The translations under genes and the position numbers were made by a program. A DNA stretch of 64,000 nucleotides from Flavobacterium sp. 9AF (GTDB taxonomy: Bacteria; Bacteroidota; Bacteroidia; Flavobacteriales; Flavobacteriaceae), in contig NZ_LR733556.1 of the NCBI RefSeq assembly GCF_902506265.1, positions 2,504,136 through 2,568,135 of the forward strand, in the 5' to 3' direction. The notes under the pieces are model-generated. The model searched no databases. It was not told the origin of the DNA and saw nothing but the letters and a program-made list of their open reading frames with translations. Position 1 is the stretch's first letter. The number at the start of each line of letters is the position of its first letter. Below, piece by piece: positions 34,794 through 43,927 of this stretch.

Positions 34794-35191
34794 CTATCTT
34801 TCAAAAATAAACAGTTTGTTATCTTTCAAATTTAAAATCTCCATTTTATGTTTATTCAAGATTTTAATTTCAAATTCGCCATCAAATGACTTTAAAGATC
34901 GGTCATCTCCATAATATGTTAACGATATTTTTTTCTATTAATTTGCCAAGTAAACTGATTGGCAATTTTAGTTTGTGTATTTATACACGTACCATTATAA
35001 TTTGCTTTGAATTCAAGTATAGTTTTACCAATAAATCCTGAGGTTCTTTTTTGATAAAGATTGTCCCCGATTTTCTCTATTGATAATACTGTTTTTACAT
35101 ATCTCCATTCTCCAAGGATCATCTTTTCTTTAGATATATTAAGCAAAAATAAATTTGAAATTAACAAAGTAAATATTAAAAGTTGTTTCAT
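34794..35191 (-). pseudogene. Lipocalin-like protein gene with one frameshift
   Basis: The first frame runs from ATG 35191 and gives MKQLLIFTLLISNLFLL (signal peptide), then ILGEWRYVKTVLSIEKIG and WQINRKK. At a run of seven A on the minus strand (34934-34928) the reading shifts and the second frame continues SLTYYGDDRSLKSFDGEFEI and ends FIFER at 34794. An eighth A would restore one protein of about 132 residues resembling lipocalin-like domain proteins. The break could be a real mutation, phase variation or a sequencing error. Confidence 0.6.
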
Positions 35192-35470
35192 ATATCGATT
35201 TAAAAAAATATTTGCTAATGACATTCTATAAAATACAAGCAAACTATTTTCAAATATAGTTAAAATGATTTCTTAAAATGTAAGGGATTTAATTTGAAGA
35301 CTACAATACTTGTAAATATGCATTTTACTTATATTATGAACTTATTTACAAATATATTTTAACAAAATCTTAACTTTCTATAAATAAATTCATTTGGTTG
35401 TTGATGTTTATTTCTTGTTTTTATAGATTGATTGCACTTAATGTTGTTAATGACGTTGTATCGTGAAAAA
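35192..35470. other. Intergenic AT-rich DNA
   Basis: Besides the upstream region of the lipocalin-like gene, nothing convincing is seen here: no gene, long repeat or clear terminator. Confidence 0.3.
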
Positions 35471-35653
35471 ATGACATATTTCAGTTTCAAAAGCAATTAA
35501 TCAATTAAAGACGGTGAAGATATTACTCTTGATTCTGAAGTTATTGATGAGTATATCTATACAACTGATGGGACTAAATACGAATAGGAAAGATTAAAAA
35601 ATAAAATATTAATTGCTTCATTCCTAGCGTTTGTGTCAGGAATGGTTTATTAA
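35471..35653 (+). pseudogene. Possible decayed small ORF with two in-frame stops
   Basis: From ATG 35471 a 61-codon frame reads MTYFSFKSN, stop (35498), SIKDGEDITLDSEVIDEYIY, then TTDGTKYE, stop (35585), ERLKNKILIASFLAFVSGMV. The acidic middle and hydrophobic end look protein-like rather than random AT-rich sequence, but I recognise no family. The stops point to a dead gene fragment in a rearranged region next to tRNA genes. Confidence 0.35.
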
Positions 35654-35907
35654 AGAACATGTTTGTAAGTTACTATTGTATAATTTTTTGTTTCTAAATA
35701 TAGAATTACTATTTAAGGCTGGATTTTTTGATTTAGTTAATGATTAGAAATTTAGAATGCTCTTTTAAAAGACATGAAGAAGTGTTGCATTGATTTTTTA
35801 TAAAATAAGTAGATAACCTTATAACCTATAATGGAAGGCTGTTTAAAGCATACGGTTGGTTAAAAGAACAAAAGCTGAATAATGGTGGGATTAGATTTTA
35901 AAAAAAT
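35654..35907. other. Intergenic DNA with a possible gene-end fragment
   Basis: No intact gene is seen. On the plus strand a short frame ending at about 35900 reads RLFKAYGWLKEQKLNNGGIR before a stop, which might be the tail of a lost gene. The evidence is weak. Confidence 0.25.
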
Positions 35908-35947
35908 AAAAGTCTTAACTCTTTGTAAATAAAGACTAAGACTTTTT
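35908..35947 (-). terminator. Terminator of the tRNA cluster
   Basis: A hairpin with a 10-bp stem (AAAAGTCTTA at 35908-35917 and its complement at 35938-35947 region), including an inner CTTT/AAAG pairing, lies just past the 3' end of the minus-strand tRNA-Leu. On the minus strand it is followed by TTTATTTTTTT, a good U-tract. Confidence 0.65.
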
Positions 35948-35951
35948 TAAG

Positions 35952-36033
35952 TGACCATGATCAGATTCGAACTGACACGTCTTGCGACACCACCCCCTCA
36001 AGATGGCGAGTCTACCAATTCCTCCACATGGCC
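35952..36033 (-). tRNA. tRNA-Leu (anticodon GAG)
   Basis: The acceptor stem GGCCATG pairs with CATGGTC; anticodon stem CCATC/GGTGG encloses TTGAGGG, giving anticodon GAG. There is a long variable arm (TGTCGCAAGACGT), as expected for tRNA-Leu, and a T-arm with TTCGAAT. CCA is not encoded. It is the last of three tRNAs read on the minus strand, followed by a terminator. Confidence 0.93.
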
Positions 36034-36074
36034 AAAAACAAAAAAAGCTATCCTAATGTGGATAACTTTTCTAG

Positions 36075-36147
36075 TGACCTGGCTGGGATTCGAACCCAGG
36101 ACCCCATCATTAAAAGTGATGTGCTCTACCAGCTGAGCTACCAAGTC
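36075..36147 (-). tRNA. tRNA-Lys (anticodon TTT), copy 1
   Basis: Acceptor stem GACTTGG/CCAGGTC, D-arm with TAGCTCAGCTGGTAGAGC, anticodon loop CTTTTAA giving TTT, and T-loop GGTTCGAATCC. CCA is not encoded. It is identical to the copy at 36175-36247 and lies exactly 100 bases from it. Confidence 0.95.
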
Positions 36148-36174
36148 GGATGCATTCAGTAAGGATTTTCTTAG

Positions 36175-36247
36175 TGACCTGGCTGGGATTCGAACCCAGG
36201 ACCCCATCATTAAAAGTGATGTGCTCTACCAGCTGAGCTACCAAGTC
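36175..36247 (-). tRNA. tRNA-Lys (anticodon TTT), copy 2
   Basis: The sequence is identical over 73 bases to the tRNA-Lys at 36075-36147, with the same TTT anticodon. It is the first of the three minus-strand tRNAs, so the unit is Lys-Lys-Leu. The duplication is probably recent or kept identical by gene conversion. Confidence 0.95.
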
Positions 36248-36376
36248 GATTTGTTTCCTTGAATGCGGGTGCAAATATATTAACTTAAATTTATTTTCCA
36301 ATGTTTTTTTCTTATAAATTTGTCTTTTTTTTTAAATTATTTTTTAACTGCTTAATTTTAAGTTAATTATTAAAAC

Positions 36377-36892
36377 ATGAAAATACTTTTAATTGGTTAT
36401 ATGGGTTCGGGTAAATCAACAATAGGGAAAGAGCTTTCTAAAAATGTAGGAATTCCCTTTTATGATTTAGATAAAATTATCGAAGAAAATGAAAAAGATA
36501 CTATAAAAAACATATTCAAGAATAAAGGCGAAGTTTATTTTAGAAAAATTGAAAGTCTAATTTTTAAAAATTTTGTAAGCAATAACGATGAATTTATTTT
36601 GGCTTTAGGTGGAGGAACTCCTTGCTATGGTAATAATCACGAGATTTTAAAACAAGAGGGAGTGTTGTCTTTTTATCTAAAAGGATCTATAGTCACACTT
36701 ACTGAGAGGTTGTTAAACGAAAAACAAAATAGACCCCTTATTTCAAATTTAAATAAAGAAGAATTGGAGGAGTATATTACTAAACATCTTTTCGATAGAA
36801 GCTATTATTATTTGCAAGCACAAAATATAATTTCAATTGATAATAAATCAATTCGTGTTATTTGTGAAGAAATTAATAACAAACTAACTTAA
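36377..36892 (+). CDS. aroK: Shikimate kinase
   Basis: This 171-residue kinase phosphorylates shikimate with ATP in aromatic amino acid synthesis. It has Walker A GYMGSGKST (residues 7-15), FYDLDKIIE with the shikimate-binding Asp, YFRKIES with the conserved Arg, LALGGGTPCY for substrate binding and RPLI in the lid. Length and order are typical. It overlaps the end of the convergent PRTase gene by 9 bases, and no other aro gene is near. Confidence 0.95.
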   Translation: MKILLIGYMGSGKSTIGKELSKNVGIPFYDLDKIIEENEKDTIKNIFKNKGEVYFRKIESLIFKNFVSNNDEFILALGGGTPCYGNNHEILKQEGVLSFYLKGSIVTLTERLLNEKQNRPLISNLNKEELEEYITKHLFDRSYYYLQAQNIISIDNKSIRVICEEINNKLT

Positions 36893-37378
36893 ATAAGCAT
36901 AACTATTGTTATCTTCAAAAACTACTTGGATATGTTCTTGTAAAGAGGTAGACAATGAAAGACCTTTAAAATCTGCTTTCACAGGATATTTTTTGTGATT
37001 TCTATCTACAAGTACTGCAGTCTTGAATTTGTTTAAAGGAACGTCTAAAAAATGCTTTACACCATAAATTAATGTGGTTCCAGAGTTTAAGACATCATCA
37101 ACTAGTATTAGTGCTTTGTTTTTGTATGTTTCAGAACTTATAGAGGTTGTGATTTGTTCTTGAGGGTTTTGTTTGTTAATATAAACTTCACAAAGGATCA
37201 CATTCAAATCGGATATACTTTCTAGTTCTTTAGCTATCTTTTGGGCGAGTATAAACCCACTTTTTGAAATTCCAGCTACAATAACCTCTTTTTCATCTAC
37301 AAAAGTTTCAAAAATTTGATAACTTATTCTCTTGATTTTATGTTCGATTTCTTGATGGGTTAAGATAATATTTTGCAT
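36884..37378 (-). CDS. Phosphoribosyltransferase, PyrR-like
   Basis: This 164-residue protein has the type I phosphoribosyltransferase signature ALILVDDVLNSGTTLIYG and a C-terminal DRNHKKYPVKADFKGLSLST, which resembles PyrR and uracil/hypoxanthine transferases. PyrR is a bifunctional uracil transferase and regulator of pyrimidine genes in Gram-positive bacteria; in Bacteroidota such proteins are usually called PRTases without a proven role. It is the third gene of a minus-strand run with an S4-domain protein and a methyltransferase. Confidence 0.82.
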   Translation of the reverse strand: MQNIILTHQEIEHKIKRISYQIFETFVDEKEVIVAGISKSGFILAQKIAKELESISDLNVILCEVYINKQNPQEQITTSISSETYKNKALILVDDVLNSGTTLIYGVKHFLDVPLNKFKTAVLVDRNHKKYPVKADFKGLSLSTSLQEHIQVVFEDNNSYAYLS

Positions 37379-37384
37379 GTGTTG

Positions 37385-37963
37385 TTATTTTTTTTCAAAT
37401 ATAAAAAAGAGTTCTCTTCCTTGACGTGGTTTTATAGAATTATATGCTTTTTCAAGTTTTTTTATTGTAAATAGGCTGGAGAATAATTGCAAGTATTCAT
37501 CTGTATTACCGCCAAAAGGAGGCCCTTCAGTTGTTAGTGGAAAATCAAAAAGTAAACCTATAATTTTTCCTTTTGGTTTTAGTAGAGAATGCATTTTTGT
37601 AGCATATTTTTCTCTAAGTTTAGGTTCTAATGCGCAAAAAAATGTTTGTTCAATAATTAAATCATAAGCATTGGTAAGATTAAAAAAATCATCTAAGACT
37701 ATTTGATTATGTAAATCTTTGTGTTTCGATTTTAGCATTTCAATTGGTGAATTTGCAATATCAATTACATAAGTGTTTTTAAAGCCTTTTTCAATTAAAT
37801 AATCATATTCATGACCATTCCCAGCTCCTGGAATTAGAATTTTAGCTGTCTTATCTTTAATTTGGTCGATATATTCTTTCAATGGCGGTGTGATTGTACC
37901 TGTATCCCAACCTGTATCATTATTTTGATATCTATTTTCCCAATATTCTTTATTCAAAATCAT
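37385..37963 (-). CDS. TPMT-family SAM-dependent methyltransferase
   Basis: This 192-residue enzyme looks like a thiopurine S-methyltransferase family member: YWENRYQNNDTGWDTGTITP at the start, a SAM-binding LIPGAGNGHEYDYL motif, YDLIIEQTFFCALEP and the late EGPPFGGNTDEY. Family members methylate thiols, halides, tellurite or small molecules. The ATG at 37963 overlaps the S4-domain gene by 14 bases; an in-frame TTG further up is less likely. Its substrate is unknown. Confidence 0.85.
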   Translation of the reverse strand: MILNKEYWENRYQNNDTGWDTGTITPPLKEYIDQIKDKTAKILIPGAGNGHEYDYLIEKGFKNTYVIDIANSPIEMLKSKHKDLHNQIVLDDFFNLTNAYDLIIEQTFFCALEPKLREKYATKMHSLLKPKGKIIGLLFDFPLTTEGPPFGGNTDEYLQLFSSLFTIKKLEKAYNSIKPRQGRELFFIFEKK

Positions 37964-38339
37964 CTTCAAAATCAATATCGTTAGTATATTCGTCTATATC
38001 TCTTCGGTCTTTTTTGGTAGGCCTTCCTTCCCCTTTGGCACGATAATGTTCTTTACTTAGTTTTAGCATTTCTAAATGAGCAAATGCTTCTTCAGGTGTG
38101 GTATCTTTTCTGTAAACATCTACTAATTTGGCACCCACTCGATTTTGTGGAATATCTAAAATGGTAAATTGATAATTAATCTGGTCTTTGCGTAAAACTA
38201 TTTTATCTGTAGGATATACTTCTCTAGAAGCTTTTGCTGTTTGTCCATTTACGGTTACATGACCTTTCTTTATTGATTCGGTAGCCATGTTTCGCGTTTT
38301 AAAATATCTAGTACACCATAAATACTTGTCTATTCTCAT
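37950..38339 (-). CDS. S4-domain RNA-binding protein, Hsp15 (HslR)-like
   Basis: This 129-residue protein has an N-terminal S4 domain: MRIDKYLWCTRYFKTRNMA, ESIKKGHVTVNGQTAKASREV, then a basic-acidic tail ending DIDFEDDFE. It resembles E. coli Hsp15 (HslR), which binds 50S subunits carrying stalled nascent chains and helps ribosome recycling. It is first in a three-gene operon. ATG at 38339 is chosen over a TTG nine bases upstream. Confidence 0.85.
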   Translation of the reverse strand: MRIDKYLWCTRYFKTRNMATESIKKGHVTVNGQTAKASREVYPTDKIVLRKDQINYQFTILDIPQNRVGAKLVDVYRKDTTPEEAFAHLEMLKLSKEHYRAKGEGRPTKKDRRDIDEYTNDIDFEDDFE

Positions 38340-38409
38340 TGGATTCAAAAATCAATGTTAATTTTTTATACAAAAATAAAGGAAAATTGTATCTTGCGGC
38401 TCAAATTTT

Positions 38410-39369
38410 ATGAAAATGAAGAATATTTTAAAGATTAGCTTAACACTTAGTTTAATTTTATTATTAGTATCTTGTAAAAAAGATGATGGAGCTGATACTA
38501 CATTTAGTTTAAGAGATCGTCAAGAAGTTTATAATGAAGATATAGCAGAGATTGAGGCTTATTTGCAAGAAAATTACTTAGTTGTAGATGTAAATTTAAA
38601 TGCCTCAGTAAAAGAGATAGATAATGGACAAACTTCTATATGGAATAATACTACTTATCCATTACAATCTATGATTGTTAAAAATGATGTGAGAGTATCC
38701 AGTTATATTACTGGGGTTTCTACCGATGTAGTGGAATATAAACTATATTATATTATTTTAAATGAAGGAGGAGGAGCGTATCCAACTCAAGTGGATTCTG
38801 TTTTCACAGCTTATAAAGGTTGGGATTTGGAAAATGAAGTGTTTGATCAAAATAATCAAGGAATGTGGTTTACTTATCCTCAAACAACCGCTTTTGATCC
38901 CGTATCTATTTCAGGTTATAGACAGGTGTTGACTAAAATTAAGACAGAAGCTTCTTCTGCTCTCAATAGTAATGGAACATTAACACATAACGATTATGGT
39001 AATGTCTTAGTGTTTATTCCTTCTGGTTTAGGATACTTTAGCGGTTCTAATATAAATGGTGTTTCTTATAATCCAGCGGTATTTCAAATTAAATTGTTCA
39101 ATAGAAAAGAAAACGATCAAGATGGTGACAGAATATTGAGTAATTATGAAGATATTAATGGAGATGGTGATTTTTATAATGATGATACTGATGGAGATAA
39201 TATACCTGATTTTTTAGATAGAGACGATGATAATGATGGGGTGATTACTAAATTTGAAATTATACAATCTAATGATGGTAATGGAAATATAGTTTACTAT
39301 TCTTTTAATAATATTCCATTTTGTGGAAGTGGTTCTGTGAAAAAGCATTTAGACAATTCTTGTCATTAA
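38410..39369 (+). CDS. Lipoprotein with FKBP-like domain and calcium-binding-type repeats
   Basis: This 319-residue lipoprotein (MKMKNILKISLTLSLILLLVSC, lipobox Cys) has a central FKBP peptidyl-prolyl isomerase-like region: VEYKLYYIILN, TAYKGWDLENEVFDQNNQ, ISGYRQVLTKIK and VLVFIPSGLGYF. From about residue 237 it has D-rich repeats, DQDGDRILSNYEDINGDGDF and later DTDGDNIPDFLDRDDDNDGV, of the thrombospondin-3 calcium type. FKBP lipoproteins such as GldI support gliding in flavobacteria; this one is only generally similar. A strong terminator follows. Confidence 0.78.
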   Translation: MKMKNILKISLTLSLILLLVSCKKDDGADTTFSLRDRQEVYNEDIAEIEAYLQENYLVVDVNLNASVKEIDNGQTSIWNNTTYPLQSMIVKNDVRVSSYITGVSTDVVEYKLYYIILNEGGGAYPTQVDSVFTAYKGWDLENEVFDQNNQGMWFTYPQTTAFDPVSISGYRQVLTKIKTEASSALNSNGTLTHNDYGNVLVFIPSGLGYFSGSNINGVSYNPAVFQIKLFNRKENDQDGDRILSNYEDINGDGDFYNDDTDGDNIPDFLDRDDDNDGVITKFEIIQSNDGNGNIVYYSFNNIPFCGSGSVKKHLDNSCH

Positions 39370-39390
39370 TCAAAAATACAATAAATAAAA

Positions 39391-39420
39391 AAGCCCAATT
39401 TTTTAAAAATTGGGCTTTTT
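39391..39420. terminator. Bidirectional terminator between converging genes
   Basis: A perfect 13-bp stem (AAGCCCAATTTTT, 39391-39403, with its complement at 39405-39417) with a 1-base centre and T-tracts on both sides. It can end both the FKBP-like lipoprotein gene and the converging transketolase unit. Confidence 0.85.
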
Positions 39421-39445
39421 TATTTATGTTGTGATAGACTTAAAA

Positions 39446-40399
39446 TTATTTTCTTTTTATAGCTTTTTCAGCTGCTTTAATTATAGCGTCTGCATTTAAT
39501 CCATATTTTTCCATTAATTGAGCAGGCGTTCCACTTTCACCAAAACTATCATTTACAGCCACAAATTCTTGTGGAGCAGGATTATTTAAAACTAAAGTTC
39601 TAGAAACACTTTCACCTAAACCTCCTAAAACATTGTGTTCTTCAGCAGTTACAATGCAACCTGTTTTAGCAACCGATTTCAAAATTGCTTCTTCGTCTAA
39701 TGGTTTAATAGTATGAATATTAATAACTTCTGCTGAAATACCTTTTTCTTCTAATTTTTCCGCTGCAATTAGAGCTTCCCAAACTAAATGCCCGGTTGCT
39801 ACAATGGTTACATCAGAACCTTCATTTAAAAGTATTGCTTTTCCGATTACGAAAGGTTCGTTTTCAGGAGTGAAATTAGCAACACTTGGTCTTCCAAAGC
39901 GCAAATAAACAGGTCCGTGATGGTCTGCAATTGCAATGGTTGCTGCTTTAGTTTGGTTGTAATCACAAGGGTTAATTACAACCATGCCTGGCAACATTTT
40001 CATTAAACCAATATCTTCTAAAATTTGATGCGTTGCACCATCTTCTCCTAAAGTTAAACCAGCATGTGAAGCACAGATTTTTACGTTTTTATCGGAATAA
40101 GCAATAGATTGACGAATTTGATCGTACACTCTACCGGTTGAAAAATTAGCAAATGTACCCGTAAAAGGAATTTTTCCACCAATTGTTAAACCAGCAGCAA
40201 TTCCCATCATATTGGCTTCTGCAATTCCTACTTGAAAGAAACGTTCTGGGTGATTTTTTTTGAAATCATCCATTTTTAAAGAACCAATTAAATCTGCACA
40301 AAGTGCTACTACATTTTCATTTTTTTGACCTAATTCAGTTAGTCCTGCACCAAATCCTGAACGAGTATCTTTATTTCCTGTATTTGTATATTTTTTCAT
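39446..40399 (-). CDS. Transketolase, C-terminal (pyrimidine-binding/TKC) subunit
   Basis: This 317-residue protein is the second half of a split transketolase: the pyrimidine-binding domain ([48 protein letters not shown]) and the C-terminal domain ([28 protein letters not shown]). It works with the adjacent N-terminal subunit to move two-carbon units in the non-oxidative pentose phosphate pathway. The two genes are 70 bases apart. Split transketolases are known in Bacteroidota, Archaea and some Firmicutes. Confidence 0.93.
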   Translation of the reverse strand: MKKYTNTGNKDTRSGFGAGLTELGQKNENVVALCADLIGSLKMDDFKKNHPERFFQVGIAEANMMGIAAGLTIGGKIPFTGTFANFSTGRVYDQIRQSIAYSDKNVKICASHAGLTLGEDGATHQILEDIGLMKMLPGMVVINPCDYNQTKAATIAIADHHGPVYLRFGRPSVANFTPENEPFVIGKAILLNEGSDVTIVATGHLVWEALIAAEKLEEKGISAEVINIHTIKPLDEEAILKSVAKTGCIVTAEEHNVLGGLGESVSRTLVLNNPAPQEFVAVNDSFGESGTPAQLMEKYGLNADAIIKAAEKAIKRK

Positions 40400-40469
40400 T
40401 TTAATTTTGCTGTATGCTATAAATGGTATAAAATAAGTTGTACTTCTTATTTATATAAAATTTACATTA

Positions 40470-41318
40470 TTAATAATCACCTAAAGTTTCTGGGTTTTGC
40501 GCTAAAGCATTCGCTAATTGCTCATCATTTGGAGCTTTACCATGCCATGCATGTGTATGCATCATAAAATCTACACCATTACCCATTTCAGTATGTAATA
40601 AAACACATACAGGTTTTCCTTTACCTGTTCTCGATTTTGCATCAGTCATTCCTGCAATAATAGCATCAATATTGTTTCCTTCTTTAATATCAAGAACGTC
40701 CCAACCAAAAGCTTCAAATTTTGCTTTTACACTTCCCATGTTTAAAACTTCATCTGTAGAACCATCAATTTGTTGTCCGTTAAGGTCAACTGTTGCGATA
40801 AGATTATCTACTTTTTTTGCAGCGGCATACATAATCGCTTCCCAATTTTGACCTTCTTGTAATTCGCCATCACCTAAAAGTGCATATACTAAATTTAAAT
40901 CTTTATTTAGTTTTTTTGCTTGTGCAGCACCTAATGCTACGCTTAATCCTTGACCTAATGATCCAGAAGCCATTCGAATTCCTGGTAAGCCTTCATGTGT
41001 TGTAGGATGACCTTGTAATCTTGAGTTTAATAATCTAAAAGTAGCTAATTCACTAACTGGGAAATAACCGCTTCTAGCTAAAACACTATAAAAAACTGGT
41101 GAAATATGTCCGTTTGAAAGGAAGAAAACATCTTCGTTTTTGCCATCCATATCAAAACCTTCTTTGCGATTCATAAGGTGTTGATAAAGGGTTACAAAAA
41201 ACTCGGTACAGCCTAATGATCCTCCAGGATGTCCTGAATTTACAGCGTGTACCATTCGTAAAATGTCTCTTCTTACTTGAACTGTTAATTCTTGTAGTTG
41301 TTGTGTGTTTGGTTTCAT
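40470..41318 (-). CDS. Transketolase, N-terminal (TPP-binding) subunit
   Basis: This 282-residue subunit holds the thiamine-diphosphate and metal site: NSGHPGGSLGCTEFFVTLY near residues 27-45, FFLSNGHISPVFYSVL, GHPTTHEGLPGIRMASGSLG and GDGELQEGQNWEAIMYAA, then DLNGQQIDGSTDEV. It needs the second subunit downstream for activity. The length agrees with the N-terminal half of transketolases encoded as two genes. Confidence 0.94.
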   Translation of the reverse strand: MKPNTQQLQELTVQVRRDILRMVHAVNSGHPGGSLGCTEFFVTLYQHLMNRKEGFDMDGKNEDVFFLSNGHISPVFYSVLARSGYFPVSELATFRLLNSRLQGHPTTHEGLPGIRMASGSLGQGLSVALGAAQAKKLNKDLNLVYALLGDGELQEGQNWEAIMYAAAKKVDNLIATVDLNGQQIDGSTDEVLNMGSVKAKFEAFGWDVLDIKEGNNIDAIIAGMTDAKSRTGKGKPVCVLLHTEMGNGVDFMMHTHAWHGKAPNDEQLANALAQNPETLGDY

Positions 41319-41462
41319 TTTTAATGTTAAAATTTAAAAGCACAAATATAAGCAGATTATTATTATTAATTTCAAGAGAATCTTGAGGACTTTTCAAAAG
41401 TTATCTACAATAAAATGCGACTTATTATGTTGAAAAATAAGGTTGTAGTATTTATTGTTAGG

Positions 41463-42182
41463 TTAATTCATCCTCAAAATGGCATATTTTAGAATACAAT
41501 ACAAAGCTCTAAAACCATCTTTCCATGATATTTTCTTTCCTTCTTGATAGGTTCTACCATAATATGAAATACCAACTTCATAGATTCTAATATTGGATAT
41601 TCGAGCAATTTTAGCGGTAATTTCTGGTTCAAAACCAAATCTTTTTTCTCTTAAATTAATGTTTTTAATGATTTCTGATCTGAAGATTTTATAGCAAGTC
41701 TCCATATCGGTTAAATTAAGATTGGTAAACATATTGGATACAAACGTTAAAAACTTGTTGCCAATGGTGTGCCAAAAGAATAAAATGCGGTGCGGTTTTC
41801 CTCCTACAAATCTTGAGCCATAAACTACATCAGCAAAGCCTTCAACTATGGGTTTTAAAAGAATATTGTACTCTTGTGGGTCATATTCTAAATCGGCATC
41901 CTGAACAATGATATAATTACCTGTGGCTTTTTGTATTCCTGTGTGTAAGGCGGCTCCTTTGCCTTTATTGCTTTCATGAGAGTAATATTGAAGTGTTACT
42001 TCAGGATTTTGTTCTTTGTACTCTTGAATGGCATGATCTGTATTATCAGAGGAACAATCATTTACCACTATAATTTCTTTTTGAATGGAATTTATTAGAC
42101 TAACGTCTTTAATCTTATCTAGAATAAGATGAATGGTCTGTTCTTCGTTATATGCCGGAATTATAATGGATAGTTTTTCCAT
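41463..42182 (-). CDS. Family 2 glycosyltransferase (polyprenyl-phosphate mannose/glucose synthase-like)
   Basis: This 239-residue GT-A enzyme matches DPM1-like glycosyltransferases: [51 protein letters not shown] and the metal-binding QDADLEYDP. Family members make polyprenyl-phosphate sugars. It follows the GT39-like gene by only 3 bases, suggesting that it supplies the lipid-linked donor sugar for that enzyme. No transmembrane extension is present. Confidence 0.87.
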   Translation of the reverse strand: MEKLSIIIPAYNEEQTIHLILDKIKDVSLINSIQKEIIVVNDCSSDNTDHAIQEYKEQNPEVTLQYYSHESNKGKGAALHTGIQKATGNYIIVQDADLEYDPQEYNILLKPIVEGFADVVYGSRFVGGKPHRILFFWHTIGNKFLTFVSNMFTNLNLTDMETCYKIFRSEIIKNINLREKRFGFEPEITAKIARISNIRIYEVGISYYGRTYQEGKKISWKDGFRALYCILKYAILRMN

Positions 42183-42185
42183 TTT

Positions 42186-43829
42186 CTATTGATCTATTTG
42201 GATTAAATATCGGTAATTTAAAACATCTTTTCTCTTGTTTTCTAATAAAAAATTCAGTTTTAAAATGGTGATGCGATATTGATTAAATGCTTTTTTGGAA
42301 ATTATTTTCAAATTGGAATCTTCTATGTCTTTTAATTCTTCTTCATTTATATAAATCCAAGTTTTTTCATTACAATTTTTTAATTCCTCTTTACCAATGA
42401 CTTTGGTAAACGAATTTTGGGAATAAAAATTAAATAAATGGGAAGATTTATTATATAATACGACCTTTTCTGAAGGATGATTTTCTCGAATCCATTTTGC
42501 AGCCATGGCATCTGATTGGAAGGTGACTAATTTTGGGTAAAATAGAAAGGACATTAATACATTTAAAATGAGTATGGGACTAATGTATTGTATAATAAAA
42601 TCTTCAGATTTCTTTCTGAAAAAGAAAAGAATGAAAATTTGTATTAGTATTAAAATAATTAGCAGAAAATAATTTTCTTTAAAAAAAAGAATTGGATATA
42701 TAATAAGAAGTATCAAAACGATATAGCCAAAACTTACATTCACTACAATCCAATTTTTCATGCTTTTCATTGAAATTTTGGATAGATATTCACCAACTAA
42801 AATAGCTGCAAAAGGAAAGGTTACAAAAACATAATGTGGTAATTTGTATTTAGATAGTGATAAAAAGAAAAATAAAGCGGTAAAACCAACAAAACTGATA
42901 ATTTCAGGACTTGCTTTTTTATCAAAAAATAATTGCTTTATCTTAAAGTATACTGCAAATAGTAAAGGGAAAAACCATGGAAAAAAGTCCCATAGACTAG
43001 TTCCTATAAAGAAATGCCAAGGAGTATTATTGTTCCAAATATTTTCACCCGTAATTCTTCCAAAACTTTGCAACCAATAATAAAAATACAATCCTTTTTG
43101 TCCTTTGATTCCATTTGTAATTTTATCGGGTTGTAAATCAAATTGATGGTACAAACCATACGACATGGGAAATAATACTAATGCCACAACAAGTACTGCT
43201 AAAAGCCATTGGAATGAAAATAGATGCCTCCATTGCTTTTTATAAATAAGATGTATGCCAATAGGGAACAAGATAGCTACCAATCCAATTGGGCCTTTCG
43301 CTAACATGGCCAGTCCAATAAATGCAGAAGCAAAAATAAGATGCTTTATTTTTCCAAAGGAGAAATACAGTCCAAATAACCAACAACTAACCATAACACA
43401 AGAGGTTAAAATAGCGTCTGTTCGTACGTCATTGGTCATTAAAAAATAAGCTTGAGAGGTTGCTAATATGAATAAGGCATATTTGGCTATTTTTGGAGTA
43501 TAATAAAGGATACAAAAGCGGTATAAAGCATACAAGGAAAACAGTAAAAATAGAAAAGAAGGTAGTTTGTAAGCAAAATTTGAACTACCAAATATCTTTA
43601 TACTAGTACTTGAGAGCCAAAACAATAATGGAGGTTTATCTAAATAATCCTTTCCAAATTCTTTGACTTCTAAATAGGAATTGGTTTGAGCCATTTCAGC
43701 TGAAATTCCTGCATATTGTGCTGCATCTACAGCCATAATATCTAAAAACAAGTTGTGAATATATACAACCAATATTGTTAGAAGAATGATTTTTTCAAAT
43801 TTGGTAAACGACTTCAAAAAAGAAAACAT
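42186..43829 (-). CDS. ArnT/PMT-like (GT39) integral membrane glycosyltransferase
   Basis: This 547-residue protein has about 11 or 12 transmembrane helices and a first periplasmic loop with DIMAVDAAQYAGISAEMAQT, the DxD-type acidic site, followed by YLDKPPLLFWLSS, all typical of the ArnT/PMT (GT-C) family. Such enzymes transfer a sugar from a polyprenyl-phosphate donor to lipid A, proteins or glycans outside the inner membrane. ATG at 43829 is chosen over a TTG nine bases upstream. Acceptor and sugar are unknown. Confidence 0.83.
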   Translation of the reverse strand: MFSFLKSFTKFEKIILLTILVVYIHNLFLDIMAVDAAQYAGISAEMAQTNSYLEVKEFGKDYLDKPPLLFWLSSTSIKIFGSSNFAYKLPSFLFLLFSLYALYRFCILYYTPKIAKYALFILATSQAYFLMTNDVRTDAILTSCVMVSCWLFGLYFSFGKIKHLIFASAFIGLAMLAKGPIGLVAILFPIGIHLIYKKQWRHLFSFQWLLAVLVVALVLFPMSYGLYHQFDLQPDKITNGIKGQKGLYFYYWLQSFGRITGENIWNNNTPWHFFIGTSLWDFFPWFFPLLFAVYFKIKQLFFDKKASPEIISFVGFTALFFFLSLSKYKLPHYVFVTFPFAAILVGEYLSKISMKSMKNWIVVNVSFGYIVLILLIIYPILFFKENYFLLIILILIQIFILFFFRKKSEDFIIQYISPILILNVLMSFLFYPKLVTFQSDAMAAKWIRENHPSEKVVLYNKSSHLFNFYSQNSFTKVIGKEELKNCNEKTWIYINEEELKDIEDSNLKIISKKAFNQYRITILKLNFLLENKRKDVLNYRYLIQIDQ

Positions 43830-43927
43830 AAAATACAATTGTTATGTTGCAAAGAAACAAATAAAAAAAGGATTGTATTTTATGTTTTTTGAATTTTACT
43901 TTAATTAAAATTTATAAAAGAAATTCT

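Noticed and set aside
35998..36301. Open frames across the tRNA genes
   Set aside because: They are shadows of the tRNA sequences, with repeated translated tRNA segments, not proteins.
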